From JBCCGG01 sp039029395 (GTDB lineage Bacteria > Pseudomonadota > Alphaproteobacteria > Kiloniellales > JAKSDN01), in assembly GCA_039029395.1 (NCBI GenBank), contig JBCCGG010000045.1, positions 1 through 49,227 on the forward strand: DNA of 49,227 bases, read 5' to 3'. Of the stretch, positions 23,511-32,092 are shown piece after piece. The translations under genes and the position numbers were made by a program. The notes below the pieces were generated by a model. That model was not told the DNA's origin and ran no database searches. It saw only the letters and a program-made list of their open reading frames with translations. How positions within the stretch are numbered: position 1 is the first letter of the stretch; each line of letters opens with the position of its first letter.

Positions 23511-24842
23511 GTGAAGATAGCAGTGATCGGAGGCGGTATCTCCGGGCTCGGCGCAGCTTGGAGCCTGGCCCAGAGGCACGACGTGAGCCTCTTCGAGGCC
23601 GCCCCGCGTCTCGGCGGGCACTCGAACACGGTGGAGGTGCACCTGGACGGCGAACCTGTCCCCGTCGACACCGGCTTCATCGTTTACAACGAGCCCAACT
23701 ACCCAAATTTAACCCAGCTCTTCGCGGCGCTGGATGTAGAGACCGTGGCAAGCGACATGTCTTTCTCGGTTTCCATGGATCGGGGCGCTTTCGAGTACTT
23801 CGGCAGTGGGCCGGGACTCTTGATTCAGCCGAGCAACCTGCTGCGCCCCGGCTACTGGCGCCTGATGCACGAGATGTTGCGCTTCTACCGGGCCGCGCCG
23901 AACTTCGCGGAGCGCTACGACCTGGCGCGGATGAGCTTGGGGCAGCTCTTGTCCGAAACCGGCCATTCCGATGATTTTGCCCGCCGTCATCTACTGCCGA
24001 TCGCTGCGGCGATTTGGTCCTCTACCATGGATGATATCTTGGCCTATCCGGCGTCGAGTTTCGTCACTTTCTTTCGGAACCACGGCCTGTTCAATCTTGG
24101 CGCGCGACCCCAATGGCGCAGTGTCCTGGGCGGCAGCCGCCAGTATGTAAATGCCATATCGGCGCGCTTGAGGGATCGAGTGCACACGGGAAGGGCTATT
24201 GCCGCGCTGCGCCGCACCCCCAACGGCGTGATCCTGCGTGATAGCGGGGGGCAGGAGCAGCGCTACGACCAACTCGTCATCGCAAGCCACGCAGACCAAG
24301 CCCTTACCATGCTGGGCGGGGGTGCCAGCGAGACGGAACGGCAGGTGCTCGGCGCCTTCCGTTACCGAACGAACCGCGCGGTGTTGCACCGGGACCGCAC
24401 CCTGATGCCGCGCCGTCGGCGCGCCTGGGCCAGCTGGAACTACATTGCCGAGGGCCAGACCGACGACACCCGCCATGTTTGCGTCAGCTACTGGATGAAC
24501 CGGCTTCAGCGTCTTAGGACTCGGCAGGACATATTCACGACGCTGAACCCCTACCGCGAGCCGGCCCCGCACTTGATCCATGGGGAGTATCTCTACGACC
24601 ATCCCCAGTACGATCAGGCCGCGCTTCAGGCGCAAGAGCGGATACCCGAGATACAGGGCCTGGATCGCGTTTGGTTCTGCGGTAGCTACTGCGGCTACGG
24701 CTTCCACGAAGACGGATTGCAGGCCGGCCTTGCCGTTGCGGCCGCGCTCGGTGCGCCGGCGCCCTGGGCCAACCGGATCAAGCCGATGAGCCCGGCCTGG
24801 CGCACGGCAACGCCCATCGCGTCTGTCATGGCGGCCGAATAG
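23511..24842 (+). CDS. FAD-dependent amine oxidase-like protein (RpoE regulon)
   Basis: A 443-aa flavoprotein with an N-terminal Rossmann motif KIAVIGGGISGLGAAWSLA followed by LFEAAPRLGGHSNTV, and a C-terminal FCGSYCGYGFHEDGLQAG. It matches the predicted NAD/FAD-binding protein next to rpoE-chrR in R. sphaeroides (RSP_1091 by memory), a core RpoE target linked to modified fatty acids. In that work genes of this regulon make furan-containing fatty acids from cyclopropane-type or methylated lipids. Which step this protein performs is not certain here. A GTG start is used with GGGGGA upstream. Confidence 0.88.
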   Translation: MKIAVIGGGISGLGAAWSLAQRHDVSLFEAAPRLGGHSNTVEVHLDGEPVPVDTGFIVYNEPNYPNLTQLFAALDVETVASDMSFSVSMDRGAFEYFGSGPGLLIQPSNLLRPGYWRLMHEMLRFYRAAPNFAERYDLARMSLGQLLSETGHSDDFARRHLLPIAAAIWSSTMDDILAYPASSFVTFFRNHGLFNLGARPQWRSVLGGSRQYVNAISARLRDRVHTGRAIAALRRTPNGVILRDSGGQEQRYDQLVIASHADQALTMLGGGASETERQVLGAFRYRTNRAVLHRDRTLMPRRRRAWASWNYIAEGQTDDTRHVCVSYWMNRLQRLRTRQDIFTTLNPYREPAPHLIHGEYLYDHPQYDQAALQAQERIPEIQGLDRVWFCGSYCGYGFHEDGLQAGLAVAAALGAPAPWANRIKPMSPAWRTATPIASVMAAE

Positions 24843-24868
24843 ACGGGCCGAAGGGGAAAGGCAGCGCC

Positions 24869-25666
24869 GTGACCAAGTCCTGTCTCTATTTCGGCCGTGT
24901 CGTGCATCAAAGGCGATTGCCCTTCGCGCACCGACTCGACTACCGGGTGTTCTCGCTTTATCTGGACATCGGCGAGGTCGCGCAGGTGTCGCGCAGGCTT
25001 CGCCTGTTTTCCCACAACCGCTGGAACCTCTTTAGCTTTCACGACCGAGATCACGGCGCCGAAGATGGTGGAGATCTGAGATCCTGGATCGACCGCCGGC
25101 TTGCCGAAGCCGGGATCGATCTTCAGGGCGGGTCCGTAAGACTGCTCTGCTTCCCGCGCCTGCTTGGCTATGCGTTCAACCCTCTAGCAATCTGGTTCTG
25201 TTATCATCGCGACGGGCGATTGCTGGCTGTGCTTTACGAGGTGCGGAACACCTTTGGCCAGAAGCATGGCTATCTCATTTCGGTTGATCCCGCGCGCGCG
25301 CCTGGCGACCCTGTTGAGCAGGCCTGCGACAAGGGCTTCTACGTCTCGCCCTTTATCGAGATGGCCGCGACCTATCATTTTCGCCTCCAGGAGCCCGACG
25401 AGCGCCTCTCCGTGCTCATCCGCCAAAGGATAACGGAGGGCGAGATCCTGATGGCATCCCAAGTCGGACGGCGCCAGCCCTTGGACGACAAAGTCCTACT
25501 GCGGGCTTTCTTCGCTTTCCCGCTGATGACCTTAAAGGTGATCGCCGCCATTCATTGGCAAGCGCTCAAGATTTGGCGCAAGGGCGCCAAGCTTCAGCCT
25601 CGTCCACCGGCGCCTGAAGCGTCGGTGACTCTGGTTTGCCCGGCGACCAGGCAAGCCGCCGAATGA
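24869..25666 (+). CDS. DUF1365 protein
   Basis: A 265-aa protein with the family pattern SCLYFGRVVHQRRLPFAHRL near the start and LLGYAFNPLAIWFCYHRDGR in the middle, and YVSPFIEM later. DUF1365 proteins almost always travel with flavin amine oxidases and cyclopropane synthases, as here, and are thought to take part in fatty-acid modification. No signal peptide is seen; there is one hydrophobic segment near residues 215-235. It starts with GTG 26 bases after the amine oxidase. Confidence 0.88.
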   Translation: MTKSCLYFGRVVHQRRLPFAHRLDYRVFSLYLDIGEVAQVSRRLRLFSHNRWNLFSFHDRDHGAEDGGDLRSWIDRRLAEAGIDLQGGSVRLLCFPRLLGYAFNPLAIWFCYHRDGRLLAVLYEVRNTFGQKHGYLISVDPARAPGDPVEQACDKGFYVSPFIEMAATYHFRLQEPDERLSVLIRQRITEGEILMASQVGRRQPLDDKVLLRAFFAFPLMTLKVIAAIHWQALKIWRKGAKLQPRPPAPEASVTLVCPATRQAAE

Positions 25667-25694
25667 TCCTTCTTTCCTCCACGATGGAGCCCCT

Positions 25695-26906
25695 ATGCAG
25701 GCCGATATAGAGCACCGTGAACCACTGCCACGGAGCAGTCTCGCTGAGACACTCACACTCGCCCTTGCGGCGCGGATCGAGGCCGGCGAGCTTACAGTCA
25801 CCTTGCCCAACGGCGGCGAGCGCTGTTTTCAGGGCAACACACCGGGTCCGGAAGCCCGTGTGTCGGTGCACGATCCGCAGGTTTTCCGCCGGCTGTTACT
25901 GCGCGGCACGCTGGCCTTTGGCGAAGCCTACATGGCGGGCGACTGCGACAGTCCGGATCTCGTGGCGCTGGTCGAGCTGGCGATCCGGAACGATTCGGTT
26001 CTGATGAACTCACTGGACGCCAGGCCATGGGCCCGCCTGCTGCCGCGGCTCGGCCGCTTGCTGCGGCCCAACTCGAAACCCGGCGCGCGGCGCAATATCG
26101 CCTGGCACTATGACCTGGGCAACGATTTCTATCGGCTCTGGCTCGACCCTTCGATGTCCTATTCCGCCGCGATCTTTGGGCGGACCGGCGAGTCCCTTGA
26201 AGCGGCCCAGGACCGGAAGTACCGCCAGATGGCCAAGCTCGCCGGCATCGGGCCGAACGATCGCGTGCTTGAGATTGGCTGCGGCTGGGGCGGCTTCTGT
26301 AGTTGGGCCGCCCGGGAGGTCGGTTGCCACGTGACCGCGGTAACGATCTCCGGCGATCAGTATCGATACGCCGCCGAGCGCATTCAGACCGAAGGCTTGT
26401 CCGATAGGGTCGATCTGCGCCTACAAGACTATCGCGACGTTGCCGGCGAGTTCGACAAGATCGTATCGATCGAGATGCTCGAGGCCGTGGGCGAGAGCTA
26501 CTGGCCACGCTACTTCGAAACGCTGCGCGAGCGCCTCGTTCACGGTGGCCGTGCGGCGCTGCAGGTTATCACAATCGACGACGACCATTTCGAGTCCTAT
26601 CGGCGCGACGTGGACTTCATCCAGCACTACATCTTTCCCGGCGGCATGCTGCCGTCGCCCGGCCGCCTGCGCGGCCAGGTGACCCGCGCGGGCCTGGCCT
26701 GGCACGGCGCATCGCCGATCGGCATGCACTATGCCCATACCCTGGAGCTCTGGCGGCGCGCCTTCGAGACGGCCTGGCCGGAGATCGCGGAACTGGGGTT
26801 CGACGAGCGCTTCCGGCGCATGTGGCGCTACTACCTTGCCTACTGCGAAGCCGGCTTCCGCACCGGTCGGATCGACGTGCTGCAGGCAGCCTTGTCGAAG
26901 ACCTGA
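25695..26906 (+). CDS. cyclopropane-fatty-acyl-phospholipid synthase family methyltransferase
   Basis: A 403-aa SAM-dependent enzyme. Residues 110-135 hold NIAWHYDLGNDFYRLWLD, the SAM site is VLEIGCGWGGFCSWAARE, the active-site region is SIEMLEAVGESYWP, and the C-terminal part has YIFPGGMLPS. It would methylate unsaturated phospholipid acyl chains to cyclopropane or methyl-branched forms at the inner membrane. CfaA is in the RpoE regulon of R. sphaeroides but, as I remember, at a separate locus. Here it is inside the operon. It starts 28 bases after DUF1365. Confidence 0.95.
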   Translation: MQADIEHREPLPRSSLAETLTLALAARIEAGELTVTLPNGGERCFQGNTPGPEARVSVHDPQVFRRLLLRGTLAFGEAYMAGDCDSPDLVALVELAIRNDSVLMNSLDARPWARLLPRLGRLLRPNSKPGARRNIAWHYDLGNDFYRLWLDPSMSYSAAIFGRTGESLEAAQDRKYRQMAKLAGIGPNDRVLEIGCGWGGFCSWAAREVGCHVTAVTISGDQYRYAAERIQTEGLSDRVDLRLQDYRDVAGEFDKIVSIEMLEAVGESYWPRYFETLRERLVHGGRAALQVITIDDDHFESYRRDVDFIQHYIFPGGMLPSPGRLRGQVTRAGLAWHGASPIGMHYAHTLELWRRAFETAWPEIAELGFDERFRRMWRYYLAYCEAGFRTGRIDVLQAALSKT

Positions 26907-26914
26907 GGCACGCC

Positions 26915-28258
26915 TTGGCCTCTTTCCCGCAAGCCAATGGTCCGTTGTCGCGCGTCCGACTGATCGCCTATGCGTTGCCAAGCCTGCCCTTGGCAGTCCT
27001 TCTGTTACCGCTCTACGTGGTTCTACCGGCCTTCTATGCCGTCGATATGGGCTTGGGATTCACCCTGGTGGGCGTCGTGCTGCTGGTTGCCCGACTTTGG
27101 GACGTGGTGACCGATCCGATCATCGGGCTTCTGTCCGACCGCTTCTCGACCTCCCTCGGCCGGCGTCGGCCCTGGCTTTTGGCGGGCGCCCCGATCCTCT
27201 TGGTGAGCGCTTATTGCCTGTTCCTTCCGGCACCAGGAGTCACTTGGGTTGGGCTGCTGGGCTGGACCATGGCGCTCTATCTCGGCGCCACTATGATCAT
27301 GCTGCCCTACACCGCCTGGGGCGCCGAGCTTTCTTCGGACTACGACGAGCGCAGCCGGATCACCGCGTGGCGCGAGGGCTTCGTGGTGGTCGGCATCCTG
27401 CTGGCCGCCGGCCTGCCGGCCGTGGTCGAGGCCAGCCGCGCTGCCACCTTGGAAGTGATCGCTTGGTCGCTCTGGATCGTATTGCCCATATGTCTTGTGA
27501 TCGCGATCTCCTTCGTGCCGGAGCGCACTGCCCGTCAAGAGGCTCGTCTTGTCTGGCGCCGCGGCCTCAAGGTGCTTTGGGGCAATGCTCCCTTTCGGCG
27601 GTTGATTACCGCCTACCTCTTGAACGGCATCGCCAACGGCCTTCCCGCCACCCTTTTTCTTCTCTATGTGGAATGGGTTCTGCAGCGGCCGGATTGGTCG
27701 GGTGTTCTGTTGTTCGTCTACTTTCTGTGCGGCGTTGTGGCGATTCCATTCTGGCTCAGGCTCAGCGCCCGCTGGGGCAAGCACCGGGTCTGGGTCGCCG
27801 CCATGGTGTGGGCCGCTTTGGTCTTTGCCGTCGTCCCGCTACTTGGGCCGGGCGACCATTTGTGGTTCCTACTGATTTGCGTTCTGACCGGGTTCAGCCT
27901 TGGAGCGGACCTGGCCCTGCCGGCCTCCATGCAGGCGGACGTTATCGATCTCGATACCCTGCGCAGCCGGCGAGGCCGGGCCGGCCTTTATTTCGCTCTA
28001 TGGGGTGTGGCCACGAAGCTCGCCCTCGCTCTCGCGGTGGGCATCGCTTTTCCCCTGCTTGCGATCGCGGGCTTTGCGCCGGATCAGGACATAACAACGC
28101 CTACCGGCCTGTTCGCCCTTGCGGCGCTCTACAGCTTGCTGCCCGCCGCCTTCAAGCTAGCCGCGGTCGGGCTTCTCATCGGCTACCCGATCACGGCAAA
28201 GCTTCAACGGCGCATTCGCAAGCTCATCGAAATCCGCGCCGCGCGTTCCAAAGCCTGA
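26915..28258 (+). CDS. MFS transporter, GPH (glycoside-pentoside-hexuronide) type
   Basis: A 447-aa membrane protein with about 12 helices. The loop 2-3 region WDVVTDPIIGLLSDRFSTSLGRRRPWLL is the signature of MFS_2/GPH carriers, with PYTAWGAELSSDYDERSRIT next. A TTG start at 26915 is preferred, with GAGG 6 bases upstream and 8 bases after the previous stop. Upstream GTG starts would overlap the synthase gene. The same family member sits in the R. sphaeroides RSP_1087-1091 operon. The substrate is unknown; a role in lipid or osmolyte movement is only suggested by context. Confidence 0.88.
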   Translation: MASFPQANGPLSRVRLIAYALPSLPLAVLLLPLYVVLPAFYAVDMGLGFTLVGVVLLVARLWDVVTDPIIGLLSDRFSTSLGRRRPWLLAGAPILLVSAYCLFLPAPGVTWVGLLGWTMALYLGATMIMLPYTAWGAELSSDYDERSRITAWREGFVVVGILLAAGLPAVVEASRAATLEVIAWSLWIVLPICLVIAISFVPERTARQEARLVWRRGLKVLWGNAPFRRLITAYLLNGIANGLPATLFLLYVEWVLQRPDWSGVLLFVYFLCGVVAIPFWLRLSARWGKHRVWVAAMVWAALVFAVVPLLGPGDHLWFLLICVLTGFSLGADLALPASMQADVIDLDTLRSRRGRAGLYFALWGVATKLALALAVGIAFPLLAIAGFAPDQDITTPTGLFALAALYSLLPAAFKLAAVGLLIGYPITAKLQRRIRKLIEIRAARSKA

Positions 28259-28277
28259 TATCGCCGGGAGGTCACTC

Positions 28278-28832
28278 GTGCTCGCAAGACTGCTTTTGAT
28301 CGCGGCACTCATCGTCAATGTGGGATGCTCTACCATGAAACCGGAAGATTTCGCCGGGCGCGAACCACGGCTCTTGATCGAGGACTATTTCGTCGGCCAC
28401 ACCAAGGCCTGGGGTCTGTTCCAGGACCGTTTCGGTCAGGTGCGACGCCAGTTTGAAGTGGATATCGAGGGTACGTGGGACGGCGAGATGCTGACCCTGG
28501 TTGAGGATTTTCTTTACGACGACGGCGAGACCGAGCAGCGTATCTGGTACATCACCAAGACCGGCGCGCATACCTATGAGGGCCGCGCAGACGATGTGAT
28601 CGGCGTGGCCGAAGGCCATGCTGCCGGCAATGCGTTGAACTGGACCTATCGCTTCGCGCTCAAGGTCGGGGAGAGCACTTGGAACGTAACCTTCGACGAT
28701 TGGATGTTCCTGCAGGCCGATGGGGTCCTTATCAATCGGGCCGAGGTCACGAAGTGGGGCATCGAACTGGGCGAAGTCACGCTGATGTTCAAGAAGACGG
28801 CGCCGTCGCAAAGCGCCTCTGCCCAAAACTAG
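28278..28832 (+). CDS. DUF3833 lipoprotein
   Basis: A 184-aa exported lipoprotein: hydrophobic signal peptide ending in the lipobox VNVGCS (Cys17), then PEDFAGREPRLLIEDYFVGH, the DUF3833 opening. The fold is probably a lipocalin-like beta barrel. It is the last gene of the operon and typically accompanies the amine oxidase, DUF1365 and synthase genes. A GTG start has GGGAGG upstream. Its stop lies only 3 bases from the stop of the convergent SnoaL gene. Confidence 0.9.
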   Translation: MLARLLLIAALIVNVGCSTMKPEDFAGREPRLLIEDYFVGHTKAWGLFQDRFGQVRRQFEVDIEGTWDGEMLTLVEDFLYDDGETEQRIWYITKTGAHTYEGRADDVIGVAEGHAAGNALNWTYRFALKVGESTWNVTFDDWMFLQADGVLINRAEVTKWGIELGEVTLMFKKTAPSQSASAQN

Positions 28833-28835
28833 ACT

Positions 28836-29285
28836 CTATAGCACGGCAACCGATAGGCGCTTGCGGATCAATTCGATCAATCGCCCTAGGAGCGGCAAGC
28901 GGGCGTAGAACTGGTTTCCGGAATCCCAATGGTCCAGGTGGGCACACACCCGCCCCTGTTCGTCGAAGTGAACTTCGCTCATTCCCTCGATTACCCAGGG
29001 CGCGGCGCCCTTGCGCTGCGAGAACGTAAAGGTCCAGCGCAAGTAGGCCTTCGAGCCGGTTTGCGCCCAGTCGACGACTTGGAAACGGGGCGAGCTGACT
29101 TGCTTGAACATATGCTGCAGAATCGCCCGGTACGCAGGGATCCCGGTCACCTCGTTAAAGGGGTCGCGAAAGCGAACGCCGGGCGCGCAGAGCGCCTCCA
29201 GCCGCTCGATGCTGTCCGGCGTCAGGGTTTCGTAGAACGCCACATAGGCGCCGACGTCCGAGCTCAGGTCGCGCGCGGCGGTCAT
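28836..29285 (-). CDS. SnoaL/NTF2-like protein
   Basis: A 149-aa small alpha+beta barrel protein with YVAFYETLTPDSIERLEALC, VRFRDPFNEVTG and MSEVHFDEQGRVCAHLDHWD, typical of SnoaL-like or nuclear-transport-factor-2 folds. These act as small enzymes or binding proteins for hydrophobic ligands. The start is the ATG overlapping the upstream SDR stop as ATGA. It is the last of three coupled genes in a putative RpoE-controlled operon. Confidence 0.88.
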   Translation of the reverse strand: MTAARDLSSDVGAYVAFYETLTPDSIERLEALCAPGVRFRDPFNEVTGIPAYRAILQHMFKQVSSPRFQVVDWAQTGSKAYLRWTFTFSQRKGAAPWVIEGMSEVHFDEQGRVCAHLDHWDSGNQFYARLPLLGRLIELIRKRLSVAVL

Positions 29286-30058
29286 GGCGCGGGCACCAGA
29301 CGGCGGGTCACCGCGAAGGCAAGCGGCGCTGGCAAGCAACGCAAGATCTTGAGCAGATAGGCCAGGCGCCTTGGAAAGACGATTTCGAATCTCTCCGATT
29401 GCAGCCCTTGGTAAAAGGCGTCGGCGGCCGCCTCGACCTCCATCAAGAAGGGCATGGGAAAGCGGTTCTTGTCCGTCAGCGGCGTGCGCACGAACCCCGG
29501 ATTGACCACTTGAAGGCACACACCGTAACGGTCCAGCTCCGGCTTGAGCGCCTCGGCCATGTTGATCAAGCCGGCTTTGGTCATGCCATAGGCCGCCGCG
29601 GTGGGCAGCCCACGATAGCCGGCCAGGGAAGCGACCACCGCGATCCGCCCGGCGCGCCGCGACACCATGGTGGCGAGCACCGCCTCAAGGCAGTGAACCG
29701 TTCCCATGAGATTGAGCGAAAGCAGGTCGCGGAACACCGTTGCCTGTAGGTCCGCCGCGCTCAGGGCCTGGTGGCTGCCGGCATTGAGAACCGCCTGATG
29801 GATTGGCCCGACCTCCCGCTCGATCGTCTCCACCGTGGCGACGACGGCGCTCTGGTCTGTCACGTCCAAGGGATAGACACATATTTTGCCGCTTTGACCG
29901 GCCACGCTCTGCGCGAGCTCTTCGAGCGGCTTTTGGCTGCGTGCCGAGGCGGCGACGGTCCAGCCGTCGGCTGCCATACGGCGGGCCAAGGCTCGACCGA
30001 GCCCGGTGCTCGCGCCGGTGATCCAAGCGCAGCCCTGCTGCGCTCGATTTGCTGTCAT
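29282..30058 (-). CDS. short-chain dehydrogenase/reductase
   Basis: A 258-aa classical SDR. The cofactor motif is ITGASTGLGRALARRM near the start, the substrate-binding NAG is in VLNAGSH, and the catalytic residues are S in VVASLAGYRG and YGMTK (Tyr-x3-Lys). The C-terminal region has hydrophobic stretches that could touch the membrane. Start and stop both overlap neighbouring genes as ATGA. An SDR is also present in the R. sphaeroides RSP_1087-1091 group. The substrate is probably a modified lipid or carbonyl product, which is inference. Confidence 0.92.
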   Translation of the reverse strand: MTANRAQQGCAWITGASTGLGRALARRMAADGWTVAASARSQKPLEELAQSVAGQSGKICVYPLDVTDQSAVVATVETIEREVGPIHQAVLNAGSHQALSAADLQATVFRDLLSLNLMGTVHCLEAVLATMVSRRAGRIAVVASLAGYRGLPTAAAYGMTKAGLINMAEALKPELDRYGVCLQVVNPGFVRTPLTDKNRFPMPFLMEVEAAADAFYQGLQSERFEIVFPRRLAYLLKILRCLPAPLAFAVTRRLVPAP

Positions 30059-30774
30059 GGCTCGTTCTTCCAACTGTTGGAATCCAATTGACGGTCCGGC
30101 AGGTTCTGGCGCTCGTAGGTGACCTCGGCGCCACGGGCCTCAAAAGTCGTCTTCGCCCACTCCCCCTCGGCGGTATACCAAAGGTCAAGAGTCAGATCAC
30201 CGGTCAATCTGTAGCGCTGGGCCTCGATGTCGCGCCCTGCAACCGGAACGACTTCCACACCGGTCGGCGCGGCCTCCACCTCCACAAGACGTCCGTATTG
30301 GGTATCGAGCAGGGGGGACGACTCCACGGTCTTCGGATTCCAGTAGCTCGTGGGAACCACATCCGCCGGTGCCAGGAAGCGCCCGCTTGAGCCGTCGACC
30401 GAGAACCCGTTTTCGGTGGCCAGGCCGCGCATCCAATAGCGTTCCCCATCGTCATCGGTCTCTGTTTCAATCGACAGGAGCCGGCCGTCCTTCCAAACCT
30501 CCCGATTTGAGTGGCGGTAGCTAAAGAGCGGAATGAAGGCGAGCCGGACCTCGAGCTCGATATCGACCTCTACGTGGAGCATTCCGTCCTCTTCCCGGAA
30601 CGCGACCTCGTGGCGGCCGAGCGGCTCGCCGTCGCGATAGACCTTGAAGGCGATCTGCTCGCTGCCCAAAAGTGTTGCACCGATCGAATCGGCGAGCACA
30701 AGGCTTGCCGCGACGAAGAGGATCGAAAGCGCGCGGAGCCTTCGAATGGTTAAGAGTGTCCCGATTTGAGCCAT
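30055..30774 (-). CDS. DUF6134 family exported protein
   Basis: A 239-aa protein with a signal-like N-terminus (LSILFVAASLVLADSIGA) and a beta-rich mature domain (IAFKVYRDGEPLGRHEVAF, YRHSNREVWKDGRLLSIETE, TYERQNL). This looks like DUF6134. The ATG at 30774 lies 7 bases after the presumed -10 element, so the message may be leaderless. An upstream GTG at 30795 would lie upstream of the promoter's -10 and is rejected. The stop overlaps the SDR start as ATGA. Confidence 0.8.
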   Translation of the reverse strand: MAQIGTLLTIRRLRALSILFVAASLVLADSIGATLLGSEQIAFKVYRDGEPLGRHEVAFREEDGMLHVEVDIELEVRLAFIPLFSYRHSNREVWKDGRLLSIETETDDDGERYWMRGLATENGFSVDGSSGRFLAPADVVPTSYWNPKTVESSPLLDTQYGRLVEVEAAPTGVEVVPVAGRDIEAQRYRLTGDLTLDLWYTAEGEWAKTTFEARGAEVTYERQNLPDRQLDSNSWKNEP

Positions 30775-30781
30775 GACCAGA

Positions 30782-30811
30782 GCAATACGCAGCACCCGGC
30801 CAAACGGATCG
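30782..30811 (-). promoter_or_regulatory. RpoE-type promoter of the DUF6134-SDR-SnoaL operon
   Basis: Reading leftward, CGATCC (30811-30806), 18 bases, then TATTGC (30787-30782). It matches the promoter at 23413-23442 in GATCC, spacer length, the last two spacer bases and TATTG. The expected transcription start coincides with the ATG at 30774. Confidence 0.65.
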
Positions 30812-30941
30812 CTTTTCCGTCTGGTCCGTCGGTTCTTTTCGCCGATTCGAGGGCGTCATCAACATCAGTGACAGGATTTATTGCTGTATCTCTGTGCGCG
30901 AGTTGGTGGCCATGCACGGAACTTGGCCCAAGACCCCTGTC

Positions 30942-31109
30942 AAGCGCAAACGCGAAGACGGTTTAACCTTCTACGAGCGCGTCTTCGACAGGCTAGCCTA
31001 GCTCCGCGGCATCGCGGTTTGCCACGACAAGAGGCAGAAAATTTTCCTAGCCACTATCAAGTCAGCCCCGATCGAAGTTTGGCAGCGCGGCGATTTGCCC
31101 ACGGCTTAG
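30942..31109 (+). mobile_element. decayed IS5-family transposase C-terminal remnant
   Basis: The frame from 30942 reads KRKREDGLTFYERVFDRLA, a TAG at 30999-31001, then LRGIAVCHDKRQKIFLATIK and SAPIEVWQR to a TAG at 31107. This follows the end of IS5/IS427 transposases, where an E-R-F-F-N-K-L-K, F-R-R-I-A-T-R-Y-D-K and F-L-A series precede a hydrophobic I-W. Only the C-terminal part is left, with an internal stop and no visible terminal inverted repeats. The rest of the 658-bp gap (30796-31454) shows no gene I can support. Confidence 0.6.
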
Positions 31110-31454
31110 GAATATTTGAGCGCAAAGCCGTATGTGATCTGGTGCCGGCGCAATCTACTCCTGGCCAACCTGAGGCGTGGCGCCCGTAAGGACCTCAAGT
31201 GCTTCCATAGGGCTTTAACCACGAGTGCTCGGTGGGCAGACTAAACCGAGGCATACAATTTGTGTCAAATCTGTGATATGTTTTTCGCCAGTGGTATGGC
31301 TTGGTCTGGGCTGTTAGGCGCGATCGATCCTCTTGTCGTTCCAGGTGCAATTGGCGAACTGGAGCAAAACGAGAGGCCGCATGGTTCCCATGGCATCGAC
31401 CTTGCAGTCCAAGGGTGTTCTATAGCGTGAGTTTTATCTGATGGAGAGCAGGTT

Positions 31455-32027
31455 GTGGGGAAAGTAACACTCCTATCGATACTTTCAGCGGCGCTGCTGC
31501 TGACAGCGGCGCCGGCGGTGGCAGATCATCTGAACGGCCAGTATGCAGACAACCGAGGCATTCAAATCGATTTGCGCCAATCCGGCAACTCGGTGACTGG
31601 TGCCGTTATGGAGCCCAACGGGCAACGAACGACACTAAACGGTAGTACAGGTGGTAGCGACTATGTCTATGGGCAGGTTGTCGGCGCCCACCAAGGCACC
31701 TTCGAGCTGACGTACCAGAAAGGCAATCCTCCATCGGTTCAAATGCTTGTCTATGACCCCTATGGGAACCTCTTCGACAGCTCGTTCTACTACCGCGTCG
31801 CCGTGCCGCAGGCCGGCCAAACGCAGCAGCCACCGGCCGGCGGCCAAACACAGTCCACCGGGGGCGGATTTGCCGGCGGTCAAGCTCATGGCGAGGATGA
31901 GCACGACACCCAGACCCAGACCCAGACCCAAAGCCAAGGCCAGCAGCAGCAACAAAATCAGCAACAGCCGCCCGCGGGAGGCTCGGACCAGGGGGATGCG
32001 GGATCCTCTCTGCCGATAGTCGACTAG
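31455..32027 (+). CDS. exported Gln-rich small protein
   Basis: A 190-aa protein with a signal peptide (LLSILSAALLLTAAPAVA, cleavage near residue 23). A small beta domain follows (about 25-115: GQYADNRGIQIDLRQSGNSV, VVGAHQGTFELTYQKG). The rest is a low-complexity tail rich in Gln, Gly and Pro with a TQTQTQTQ run and QGQQQQQNQQQ. No family is recognised; the beta domain is of a size seen in lipocalin-like lipid or glycan modules. It starts with GTG. It leads a set of three genes for exported proteins. Confidence 0.75.
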   Translation: MGKVTLLSILSAALLLTAAPAVADHLNGQYADNRGIQIDLRQSGNSVTGAVMEPNGQRTTLNGSTGGSDYVYGQVVGAHQGTFELTYQKGNPPSVQMLVYDPYGNLFDSSFYYRVAVPQAGQTQQPPAGGQTQSTGGGFAGGQAHGEDEHDTQTQTQTQSQGQQQQQNQQQPPAGGSDQGDAGSSLPIVD

Positions 32028-32092
32028 GACAGGACCTTCGACGAGAGAGTGCAAGAGCGGCGTAAGACACAAAAAAAGAGGAATAAGCAATC

